Shown one piece after another: positions 1 through 5,245 of a stretch of 5,364 nt of DNA (within the stretch, counting starts at the first letter, position 1; each line of letters starts with the position of its first letter). The DNA is from JBDGPU01 sp042219525 (GTDB lineage: Archaea; Halobacteriota; Halobacteria; Halobacteriales; Haloferacaceae), in NCBI GenBank assembly GCA_042219525.1, contig JBDGPU010000029.1, positions 1 to 5,364 on the forward strand. The letters are read 5' to 3'. The position numbers were made by a program, and so were the translations under genes. The notes beneath the pieces are model-generated. The model was not told the origin of the DNA, searched no databases, and saw nothing but the letters and a program-made list of their open reading frames with translations.

Positions 1-28
1 GCGGCTGCCCCTTTCAGTCCCGCCCAGG
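1..28 (-). repeat. Outward-facing copy of the GGACTGAAAG module head, cut by the window edge
   Basis: On the minus strand, 28 down to 7 reads CCTGGGCGGGACTGAAAGGG followed by GC. It closely matches the start of module L (CCTGGCGGACTGAAAGGGC, from 198) and of module R (from 5356, minus). Its orientation is opposite to module L, so another module probably runs leftwards out of the window. Only the head is visible, so whether the covarying hairpin follows is unknown. I see no gene here. Confidence 0.55.
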
Positions 29-195
29 AGTGGTGGCCGGGCGTCGCTCGCGGCGATTGCCGGGCGGTCGCGGCGCGTGCGGTGGCGCGCGCGAGCAACG
101 CGTGCGAGGGAGGCCGGCGCCGAGGCGGTGCGGTTCCGGCGCCGGCCGAGGCTGGGGAGGACTGAGGCTTGCGGTAGCTGTGCGGCCGCGGCGCT
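29..195. other. G+C-rich non-coding stretch with a third GGCGGTGCGG-loop hairpin
   Basis: I see no credible gene; the open frames here are by-products of high G+C. The clearest structure is a perfect 11-bp inverted repeat, GGCCGGCGCCG (112-122) with CGGCGCCGGCC (137-147), closing a 14-nt loop AGGCGGTGCGGTTC (123-136). The loop has the same length as that of modules L and R and the same GGCGGTGCGG at loop positions 2-11, while the stem is unrelated in sequence. Upstream, GCGATT (53-58) can pair with GGTCGC (66-71) using two G.U pairs, resembling the small first hairpin of L and R. A further possible stem is GCGCG (73-77) with CGCGC (86-90). This looks like a diverged relative of the module, but the outer part of the L/R hairpin is not reproduced. 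Confidence 0.5.
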
Positions 196-308
196 GTCCT
201 GGCGGACTGAAAGGGCGACGGCCGGTCGCGCCGGAGGGGAGTCGCTCCGGCGACCCCTATCTGGACCGGGCGGTGCGGAGAGGTCCAGATATGTCGCGGA
301 GCGACCGC
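196..308 (+). ncRNA. Structured module L: candidate structured non-coding RNA
   Basis: No known RNA family is recognised. The module opens with CCTGGCGGACTGAAAGGG. A small hairpin follows: GCGAC (215-219) with GTCGC (225-229). Then comes a long hairpin: 241-249 pairs with 297-305 (9 bp), G250 is bulged, 251-254 pairs with 293-296 (4 bp), CCC opposite T forms an interior loop, and 258-267 pairs with 282-291 (10 bp). The apical loop is GGGCGGTGCGGAGA (268-281). The inverted copy at 5246-5358 keeps all 23 pairs despite substitutions, including five double compensatory changes. A C-G pair in the first hairpin becomes U.G in the copy, which favours RNA read on this strand. No AT-rich promoter lies just upstream. 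Alternatives are a DNA cruciform or protein-binding site, or the terminal part of a mobile element. The structure is well supported; transcription is inferred. Confidence 0.5.
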
Positions 309-512
309 GAGCGGCCGAGGGCTTTCTGGGTGTTTGCGGTGCTGTCCAGAGCAAGACCGTATCACATGTTCAAACCCACACATAGCGAGCGGCCGAGGGC
401 TTTCTGGACCTATGCAGTGCTGTCAAGTGCAGCAGCGTCTGCACTCGCAAATACAGTTTATAAACAAGAGTGGCCCAGAGCGTTCTTAGAGCTCTTTACA
501 GCACTTCACTAA
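309..512 (+). repeat. Tandem array L, units of 78 and 81 bp plus a decayed third unit
   Basis: Units start at 309, 387 and 468 with GAGCGGCCGAGGGCTTTC; the third is decayed (GAGTGGCCCAGAGCGTTC). Units 1 and 2 share a GCNGTGCTGTC block about 30 bases in. The end of unit 2 carries an AT-rich CAGTTTATAAA (454-464), 14 bp before the next GAG; the same 11 bases occur at the same spacing in array R. Unit 2 also has its own 7-bp hairpin, AGTGCAG (426-432) with CTGCACT (439-445). The array follows module L directly. A frame stays open from ATG 291 to the stop at 512, but it is basic, uses AGA and other unusual codons, and differs from array R at many amino acids, so I do not call it a gene. The AT-rich segments could be TATA-like elements; the function is unknown. 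Confidence 0.75.
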
Positions 513-549
513 GGTGAGACGGTAGTATCCCAGAATGAGCCGCGCAGCT

Positions 550-735
550 TCACGACCGAGTCTGCTCGTTGACGCCGTCTGCTGAGTTTTCCGAAACGAA
601 CTCCTGAGCCTGGCTGAGACCGTCTTTAACCGTCTGCTCGCTCAGGCTGGTTCGCTTGCTGACTTGCTTCGCTACTTCGTCCTCGTGGCCTTCGATGAGC
701 CCGAGCAGCCAACGGAATTTCTGGAGCAGTCCCAT
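550..735 (-). CDS. Small acidic hypothetical protein, 61 aa
   Basis: I do not recognise this protein. It begins MGLLQKFRWLLGLIEGHEDE and has a short hydrophobic, tryptophan-containing amphipathic segment at residues 3-14. A polar, mostly helical-looking stretch follows, with no cysteines and no other visible domain. The acidic composition and G+C-rich third positions fit a haloarchaeal gene. The frame is open far upstream on the minus strand, but the ATG at 735 is preferred because a TATA-like box lies about 32 bp upstream (leaderless start) and because the longer frame would run antisense into the zinc-ribbon gene at 919-1641. It is divergent from that gene and convergent with tandem array L, whose end is about 40 bp past the stop codon. 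The role is unknown; the N-terminal segment might sit on a membrane (inference). Confidence 0.6.
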   Translation of the reverse strand: MGLLQKFRWLLGLIEGHEDEVAKQVSKRTSLSEQTVKDGLSQAQEFVSENSADGVNEQTRS

Positions 736-760
736 GGCTTCGAGTGTTGCTCGCGGACGC

Positions 761-771
761 CCGAAAATATG
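761..771 (-). promoter_or_regulatory. TATA-like box for the 61-aa gene
   Basis: On the minus strand the sequence reads CATATTTTCGG, centred about 32 bp before the ATG at 735. That spacing fits a leaderless haloarchaeal transcript. It is the clearest AT-rich run in the intergenic region 736-918. Confidence 0.5.
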
Positions 772-918
772 TCGGCTGCCAGTCGTCAGGCGATCGAACC
801 ATCGGATCGAAGGGCGCTGACCGAGCCATCGACGGTCGCCCCTTCCGAGAACAATCCACGATCGAGGAGACGCCGCCGACCATAGCCCTTTCACGTAAGA
901 GGCGTCAACTAGCGCACA

Positions 919-1641
919 ATGAAGATCCGCGGCGCACGCGAGTGCAAAAACTGCGGGACGCAGTGGGCCTACTACGAGACGGGCAGCGTCGAGTGCCCGG
1001 AGTGTGGCAGCCTCCGCAGCGTCGGCGTCGACGAGCGGAAGCAACACACCGACGCGCCGGCGACGCTGGACCTCACGGAACACCGCGCACGCTTTGGCGA
1101 GGCGCAGAGCACCCTCCCGGACGAGGGCGTCGACGAACTCAAGACGACGCTCCGAACGTACCTCCGCAAGCGAGGGTTCATCAAGGGGGGCGAGCTGGAA
1201 CCCCTCGACGACACCGTGCTTGCGGCCCACGAGCTGCTCCACGCGGTCGACGTGCTCGACCGCCTGGCCGACCCGACCGATCCGGACCGAGAGTACTTTC
1301 TCACGCTCCTGTCCGGTGCTGACGAGGGCGACCGACCCGCGCCGGCGGCCGTTCCGTCGAATATGCATCCCGCGCGAGGACTCGGGTACGCGAACGCGGT
1401 CGCCGACTACCGGGACGACGTGCTCACGTACCTCGACGACCACCCCGATGCGGACGCGCGGGAGGTCCTCGGCTCACTGCGCGAGCGCGTCAAGCGCGTG
1501 GAATCGCTCCAGGGCGACGTCGATCCGGGAGCAGTCGAGGACCTCGTGGCCGCCGCGAGCGAGGTCGGGCGATACCTCCGCGAGGACGACGCAGCCGCGC
1601 TGACGAGCGCCCGTGGGCGCGTCGAGCGGCTGGAGCTGTAG
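919..1641 (+). CDS. TFIIB-type zinc-ribbon protein, DUF7117-like
   Basis: This 240-aa protein has an N-terminal zinc ribbon: C9-x2-C12 and C26-x2-C29 (CKNCG and CPECG), a classic four-cysteine knuckle pair like those in TFIIB and other nucleic-acid-binding proteins. The rest (about 50-240) is acidic and looks largely helical, with a segment rich in charged residues towards the C-terminus (about 185-240). I recognise the architecture as the haloarchaeal DUF7117 family from memory. Its biochemical role is not known to me; nucleic-acid binding is inferred from the ribbon only. The ATG at 919 places the ribbon at residue 9, as in many zinc-ribbon proteins. No strong Shine-Dalgarno is visible; a weak TATA-like CCTTTCACGT lies about 26 bp upstream. 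It is divergent from the 61-aa gene, and 88 bp separate it from the next gene on the same strand. Confidence 0.85.
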   Translation: MKIRGARECKNCGTQWAYYETGSVECPECGSLRSVGVDERKQHTDAPATLDLTEHRARFGEAQSTLPDEGVDELKTTLRTYLRKRGFIKGGELEPLDDTVLAAHELLHAVDVLDRLADPTDPDREYFLTLLSGADEGDRPAPAAVPSNMHPARGLGYANAVADYRDDVLTYLDDHPDADAREVLGSLRERVKRVESLQGDVDPGAVEDLVAAASEVGRYLREDDAAALTSARGRVERLEL

Positions 1642-1700
1642 CGGTCGACGGCGACGGCGAGGAGCCCACTCGAATCAGGGCTGATACTCGGCGGCGTGGA

Positions 1701-1708
1701 TTCAAAAG
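1701..1708 (+). promoter_or_regulatory. TATA-like box for the 75-aa CPACG gene
   Basis: TTCAAAAG is centred about 26 bp before the ATG at 1730 in an otherwise G+C-rich spacer. This is the spacing expected for leaderless transcription, so the gene probably has its own promoter instead of relying on read-through from 919-1641. Confidence 0.45.
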
Positions 1709-1729
1709 GGGCCGCCGAAACGCTCAGCC

Positions 1730-1957
1730 ATGAGCAGTTTCGACGTCCACGAGCATCGCCATCGACTGAAGCAACTGCGGGACAGCGGTGACACGAAGCT
1801 CTTTGAGAACCGGGACGACGTCGCCTGTCCAGCCTGCGGAGATTCCTTCTCGCGGCTGTTCAGCACGGCGAAAGCGACGACGACTTTTCCCGAGAACGAC
1901 GGCGCGCGATTCTGTCTCGTCCGGGACGACGACGTCGTTCACCTGTTCCGGCACTGA
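1730..1957 (+). CDS. Small CPACG zinc-finger-like protein, DUF7385 type
   Basis: This 75-aa protein starts MSSFDVHEHRHRLKQLRDSG and has a CPACG motif (C33, C36) plus a lone C62 in the segment FCLVRDDD near the C-terminus. Three cysteines and several histidines (H7, H9, H11, H71, H75) could bind one metal ion, but a full four-cysteine site is not present. I recognise it from memory as the small haloarchaeal DUF7385 family, sometimes annotated as 'flagella cluster protein'. There are no flagellin or chemotaxis genes here to support that name. The length looks complete. The start is set by the ATG and the TATA-like box 26 bp upstream. It is convergent with folD, with 129 bp between the two stop codons. 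Function is unknown. Confidence 0.8.
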   Translation: MSSFDVHEHRHRLKQLRDSGDTKLFENRDDVACPACGDSFSRLFSTAKATTTFPENDGARFCLVRDDDVVHLFRH

Positions 1958-2031
1958 GGGAGTTCCCACTGGAAGCAACGGGAGCCGACGGTCCGTCGCG
2001 AGAGAATACGACCGTCAGAAGCAACGGGCGA

Positions 2032-2082
2032 CGACCCCCGAAAGCGACGGAAAACGACCCCCGAAAGCGACGGAAAACGACC
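2032..2082. repeat. 23-bp tandem direct repeat in a convergent 3' region
   Basis: The 23-bp unit starting CGACCCCCGAAAGCGACGG occurs at 2032-2054 and again identically at 2055-2077, followed by a partial CGACC. Just upstream GAAGCAACGGG is also present twice (1972-1982 and 2018-2028). The region lies between the stop codons of the CPACG gene and folD. Read on the folD strand it gives repeated GTTTTCC and GCTTTCGGGGG runs, which could help termination after folD, though the T-runs are short. Confidence 0.85.
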
Positions 2083-2086
2083 GCGC

Positions 2087-2983
2087 TCAGGGCAACTCGA
2101 CGTCGACGCCGCCCTGTTCGCCGGCAGCCTTGACCGTGTTGTACAGCAGCATCGCGCGCGTCATCGGGCCGACGCCGCCCGGGACTGGCGTGATCTTGCC
2201 GGCCACGTCCTTCGCGGATTCGTAGTCGACGTCGCCGACGAGTTGCGTCTCGTCCGCCTCGCCTTCGACCTCGACTCGGTTGATCCCCACGTCGATGACG
2301 GTCGCGCCCTCCGCGATCATGTCGCCGTCGATGAACTCGGGGAGCCCGGCTGCCGCGATGACGATGTCGGCGTTGCGGGTCTTTTCGGCGAGGTTCTCCG
2401 TGCGGGAGTGGCAGACGGTGACCGTCGCGTTCCCCTGCGGCGCCTTCTGGATCAGGAGGTTCGCCATCGGTTTCCCGACGATGTCGGACCGCCCGACGAC
2501 GACGGCGTCCGCGCCTTCGGTATCGACGTCGTAGGCCGCGAGGAGCTTCTGTATACCGTGGGGGGTACAGGGCTTGAACCGGGCGTCGCCAGCGACGAGT
2601 CGCCCGACGTTCTCCGGGTGGAAGCCGTCGACGTCCTTCTCCGGCGTGATCCGGCGCAGGACCGTCCGCTTGTTCACGTGGTCCGGGACCGGCATCTGGA
2701 CGAGGATCCCGTGGACGTCGTCGCGCGCGTTCAGGTCGTCGATGGCGTCGTACAGCTCCTCCGCCGGCGCGTTGGGGTCGACCTCGACGTGAATGCTCTC
2801 AATACCGACCTCCTTGCAGTCCCGCTGTTTCATCGAGACGTACGTCTCGCTTGCGGGGTCGGCTTTCATCAGGACCGTCGCGAGCCCGGGCTCGACGCCC
2901 TCGTCGCGGAGCGTCTCGACGCACTCGGAGACGTCAGCACGGACGTCGGCAGCGACGGACTCCCCATCGATGGTTTCGCTCAT
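2087..2983 (-). CDS. folD: Bifunctional methylenetetrahydrofolate dehydrogenase / methenyltetrahydrofolate cyclohydrolase
   Basis: FolD oxidises 5,10-methylenetetrahydrofolate to the methenyl form with NAD(P)+ and hydrolyses that to 10-formyltetrahydrofolate, supplying one-carbon units in the cytoplasm. At 298 aa it has the usual length. Visible signatures are the catalytic Y48-x3-K52 pair (YVSMK), VQMPVP with the active-site Gln at 96, PEKDVDGFHP with the catalytic Asp at 119, the Rossmann-type cofactor motif GRSDIVGKP at 164-172, and the C-terminal family signature PGGVGPMT at 268-275. All expected catalytic residues are present, and the sequence is acidic as in haloarchaea. The ATG at 2983 fits: only 27 bp further upstream is a T-run (TTTTTCAC) that can serve as TATA box for a leaderless transcript. 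It is divergent from the antiporter gene, across a shared 172-bp promoter region. Confidence 0.97.
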   Translation of the reverse strand: MSETIDGESVAADVRADVSECVETLRDEGVEPGLATVLMKADPASETYVSMKQRDCKEVGIESIHVEVDPNAPAEELYDAIDDLNARDDVHGILVQMPVPDHVNKRTVLRRITPEKDVDGFHPENVGRLVAGDARFKPCTPHGIQKLLAAYDVDTEGADAVVVGRSDIVGKPMANLLIQKAPQGNATVTVCHSRTENLAEKTRNADIVIAAAGLPEFIDGDMIAEGATVIDVGINRVEVEGEADETQLVGDVDYESAKDVAGKITPVPGGVGPMTRAMLLYNTVKAAGEQGGVDVELP

Positions 2984-3005
2984 GTCTCTACCGACGACAG
3001 GGGCG

Positions 3006-3013
3006 GTGAAAAA
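3006..3013 (-). promoter_or_regulatory. Possible TATA-like element for folD
   Basis: On the minus strand GGTTTTTCACC is centred about 27 bp before the folD ATG, in the position of a leaderless promoter. It is a weak match because there are no A/T alternations. A second candidate, GAATTAG around 3029-3035, would give a leader of about 20 nt. Confidence 0.35.
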
Positions 3014-3072
3014 CCTACGGGATCGTGTCTAATTCGGTCATCTCCTTCCCAGTATGTATGCAAGGAAGTGCG

Positions 3073-3080
3073 TATATTTT
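3073..3080 (+). promoter_or_regulatory. TATA box for the antiporter operon
   Basis: TATATTTT is the best TATA match in the 172-bp divergent spacer. It lies about 75 bp before the ATG at 3156, so the transcript would start near 3100-3105 and carry a leader of about 50 nt, unlike most genes in this window. No strong Shine-Dalgarno is seen before the ATG (only a weak GGAAAG at about 3135-3140). Confidence 0.5.
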
Positions 3081-3155
3081 GGTGGTCTTTCCGTTACTCC
3101 GAGATACCGGCGGATATCGTGAGGGTTTTCTTCTGGAAAGAGTGACTGCAATTTG

Positions 3156-4712
3156 ATGAGTGACACAACCACCGAGGACGACCCGACCGACGGGTTCGGC
3201 GGGACCGACGACGGTCCGGAGATGGAGTTCTACGGCGGCCGGGGGGCCAGCGCGTTCCCGATCGCCTTCTTCATCGTCTGGGCAGTCGTGCAGACGGCCC
3301 TGCTACGCGTCGCCGACACGACCGGCCTGGTCGTCGGCATGCTCGTCGGGCTTATCGCCGGGATGTTCCTCGTGAAAGGCACGTGGAGTACCTACGCAAA
3401 CACTATCTTCGAGGGGATGACCCAGCCGGTGGCGGTGACCGCCATCGTCGCCTGGATCTGGGCGGGCATGTTCGCCAACACCCTCCAGACCGGTGGCTTC
3501 GTCGGCGGCCTCGTCTGGCTGGCCGACGTCGCCGGCGTCGGGCCGACCCTGTTCCCGGCCGCGACGTTCATCCTCGCCGCCGTGCTGGCAACCGGTATTG
3601 GCACCGGCTACGGGACAGCCATCGCCTTCGTCGCGCTGTTCTTCCCCGCCGGCCTCCTGCTCGGCGCGAACCCCGTGCTGCTGTTCGGGGCCATCCTCTC
3701 GGGGGCCATTTTCGGTGACAACCTCGCGCCCGTCTCCGACACCACCATCGTCTCCGCGGTGACGCAGGACGCCGACATCGGTGGCGTCGTCGCCTCGCGG
3801 TTCAAGTACGCCATCGTCGCCGCCGGGATCGCGCTCCCGGGGTACATCGTCGCCGGGTCGCTGATGTCGGGACTCGACATCTCCGGGGACGCCCGCGAAG
3901 TGTTCCTGGCCAGCGCGGAGCCGCTCGCGCTCCTGCACCTGGTGTCGGTCGGCGTCGTCATCGCGGCGGCAGTTCGTGGTCGCCACATCGTCGAGGCCAT
4001 CTCGTGGGGGATCATCGTCGCCGCCGCGATCAACCTCCTGACCGGCCTCTCCTCGGCGGCGGACATCCTCGTCTTCCGTGCGCCCAAGACCGCGCCCGCT
4101 GCCGACCTGCTGGCCGCACTCCCGATCGTCGAGCTCGTCTCGGCGACGGGGAACGTCGGCGTCGGCGGTTCGCTCTACTCCGGCGCGTCCGGCTTCTTCG
4201 CGCTCTCGATCCTCGTGCTCCTGATCATCGCCGCCGCGCAGATCATGATCGAGGGCGGCGCGTTCCAGGCCATCCTCGACTGGTCGATCGAGAACCTCGC
4301 GACCAACGTCCGCAACGCGGAGCTGACGATGGTCGGCTCCGCCGCGCTCGTCAACGCCGCGATCACGATCAACACGGCCGCGGAGATCGCTATCGGCCCG
4401 TACATCTCGAAGATCGGCGAGCGGTTCAACCTCAACGGCTACCGTCGCGCGAACATCCTCGACGCCCAGACCGCCGCGCTCGGGTACATCTTCCCCTGGT
4501 CCGGCGGAGTCCTCGCGGGCTACTCCGCGATGGTCGGGCTCCCGGATGAGTACGCGTGGCTCACCCAGGAGATGCTCGTCAACCCGGTCGAGGTCTGGCC
4601 CTACGTCTTCCACGGCTGGGTGCTCGTGGCCGTCTTCGTCACGGCCGCGATCACCGGCTTCGGCAGGGAGTATCTCGTCGACCGCGAGAGCGAGGAGGTG
4701 GCTCGCGTATGA
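3156..4712 (+). CDS. nhaC: NhaC family Na+/H+ antiporter
   Basis: This 518-aa integral membrane protein is expected to exchange Na+ (or another small cation) for protons across the cytoplasmic membrane. A polar acidic N-terminal tail (residues 1-30) is followed by about a dozen hydrophobic segments, for example near 33-52, 56-73, 92-108, 132-148, 153-172, 215-237, 258-274, 282-298, 347-366, 391-415 and 485-502. The family motif GAIFGDNLAPVSDTT lies at 183-197, with the preceding GTGYGT (149-154) also typical. The length fits the family. The exchanged ion is not proven: NhaC relatives include malate/lactate-coupled antiporters. The ATG at 3156 directly follows a TTG at 3153, and the ATG is preferred. 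The stop codon overlaps the next start by 4 bp (ATGA), which indicates translational coupling with the downstream TRAM-like gene. Confidence 0.93.
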   Translation: MSDTTTEDDPTDGFGGTDDGPEMEFYGGRGASAFPIAFFIVWAVVQTALLRVADTTGLVVGMLVGLIAGMFLVKGTWSTYANTIFEGMTQPVAVTAIVAWIWAGMFANTLQTGGFVGGLVWLADVAGVGPTLFPAATFILAAVLATGIGTGYGTAIAFVALFFPAGLLLGANPVLLFGAILSGAIFGDNLAPVSDTTIVSAVTQDADIGGVVASRFKYAIVAAGIALPGYIVAGSLMSGLDISGDAREVFLASAEPLALLHLVSVGVVIAAAVRGRHIVEAISWGIIVAAAINLLTGLSSAADILVFRAPKTAPAADLLAALPIVELVSATGNVGVGGSLYSGASGFFALSILVLLIIAAAQIMIEGGAFQAILDWSIENLATNVRNAELTMVGSAALVNAAITINTAAEIAIGPYISKIGERFNLNGYRRANILDAQTAALGYIFPWSGGVLAGYSAMVGLPDEYAWLTQEMLVNPVEVWPYVFHGWVLVAVFVTAAITGFGREYLVDRESEEVARV

Positions 4713-4987
4713 GCCTCATCAGCAAGTACCTCAGCGGTTTCTCGTTCCGCACGACGACGCCGTCGCTAGAACCCGGTCGGACAGTGAACGTCTTCGTCAG
4801 CGAGTACGACGAAGCGACTGGCGAGGGAATCGCCCTCATTGGCGACACCGAGCTTCACGTTCGGGACTTCGATCCTGAAGACATCGACAAGCGCGTCGCG
4901 GTGGAGGTAACCGAATACGACGCGGATACCGGTGTTGCCCGCGGGGAGTTCGTCGACGTCATCGGTGCGAGTTCGTATACGGGATAG
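4709..4987 (+). CDS. Small TRAM-like protein, DUF7513 type
   Basis: This 92-aa acidic protein begins MSLISKYLSGFSFRTTTPSL. The part from about 23 to 88 (EPGRTVNVFVSEYDEATGEG, then IALIGDTELHV, VAVEVTEYD and ARGEFVDVIG) looks like a small beta-barrel of the TRAM/OB kind: alternating hydrophobic strands around a glycine-rich turn. I recognise it from memory as the haloarchaeal DUF7513 family. TRAM domains often bind RNA, but no RNA-contact residues can be assigned here, so function stays open. The start codon lies inside the antiporter stop (ATGA), so the two are very probably one operon and translated in sequence. A regulatory or assembly role for the antiporter is possible but is only inferred from position. 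A T-rich terminator follows within 10 bp of the stop. Confidence 0.85.
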   Translation: MSLISKYLSGFSFRTTTPSLEPGRTVNVFVSEYDEATGEGIALIGDTELHVRDFDPEDIDKRVAVEVTEYDADTGVARGEFVDVIGASSYTG

Positions 4988-4994
4988 TTTCGAG

Positions 4995-5006
4995 TTCTTC
5001 TTTTTT
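4995..5006 (+). terminator. T-rich archaeal terminator of the antiporter operon
   Basis: TTCTTCTTTTTT begins eight bases after the stop codon of the TRAM-like gene. Archaeal RNA polymerase typically stops at such T-runs without needing a hairpin. It also separates the operon from the oppositely oriented array R. Confidence 0.65.
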
Positions 5007-5013
5007 GGCGACT

Positions 5014-5245
5014 CTATTTTATAAACTGGATAGCCAATTACAGGCGATGTTATTCAAATAACCACCAGCCTGAACGCCCTCGGCCGCTCTTTAAAAGTAT
5101 ATTTAAACAGGTGATGCGGTATTGCTCTCGACAGCAACGCAAACGCCCAGAAAGCCCTCGGCCGCTCTTTAAAAGTGTATTTAAACAGATGATACGGTCT
5201 TACTCTTGACAGCAACGCAGACACCTTGAAAGCCCTCGGCCGCTC
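5014..5245 (-). repeat. Tandem array R, units of 78, 78 and 75 bp plus a stub
   Basis: Read on the minus strand, units start at 5245, 5167 and 5089 with GAGCGGCCGAGGGC(T/G)TTC; a stub GAGTCGCC starts at 5016. Units 1 and 2 are near-identical (about 10 differences in 78) and end in CTGTTTAAATA(C/T)ACTTTTAAA. Unit 3 keeps the head, has a different middle with an inverted repeat (GTTAT 5049-5053 and ATAAC 5058-5062 within CAGGC/GCCTG), and ends with CAGTTTATAAA (5028-5018), matching array L at the same distance from the next GAG. The array is better preserved than L. It points inward, convergent with the antiporter operon. The AT-rich ends resemble TATA boxes repeated every 78 bp. The open frame through it (69 aa from ATG 5263) is basic, and I judge it non-coding. 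Confidence 0.8.

Noticed and set aside
241..254. Local hairpin GTCGC-TCCG-GCGAC as the main fold
   Set aside because: Its closing pair is lost in R (G250 to A), whereas the long-range pairing of 241-249 with 297-305 is kept by two compensatory changes.
321..355. Stem between CTTTCTGG and CCAGAGCAAG in L unit 1
   Set aside because: The pairing is not kept in the R units or in L unit 2, so it is probably chance.
309..512. CRISPR array
   Set aside because: Units of 75-81 bp are homologous over nearly their whole length in units 1 and 2 of R, heads are only about 18 bp and drift between copies, and no cas gene is present.
30..512. 160-aa plus-strand protein across the left end
   Set aside because: The first 85 residues come from a hairpin-rich G+C block with no constraint visible, and the rest is the repeat array; the product is strongly basic, unlike haloarchaeal proteins.
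550..1443. 297-aa minus-strand protein
   Set aside because: Most of it is antisense to the zinc-ribbon gene; only the last 61 residues, after a TATA-like box, look like a real gene.
2243..3145. 300-aa plus-strand protein
   Set aside because: It is antisense to folD, whose catalytic and cofactor motifs are all intact.
3303..4613. 436-aa minus-strand protein rich in Asp, Arg and Gly
   Set aside because: It is antisense to nhaC; its low-complexity composition is typical of a shadow frame in high-G+C DNA.
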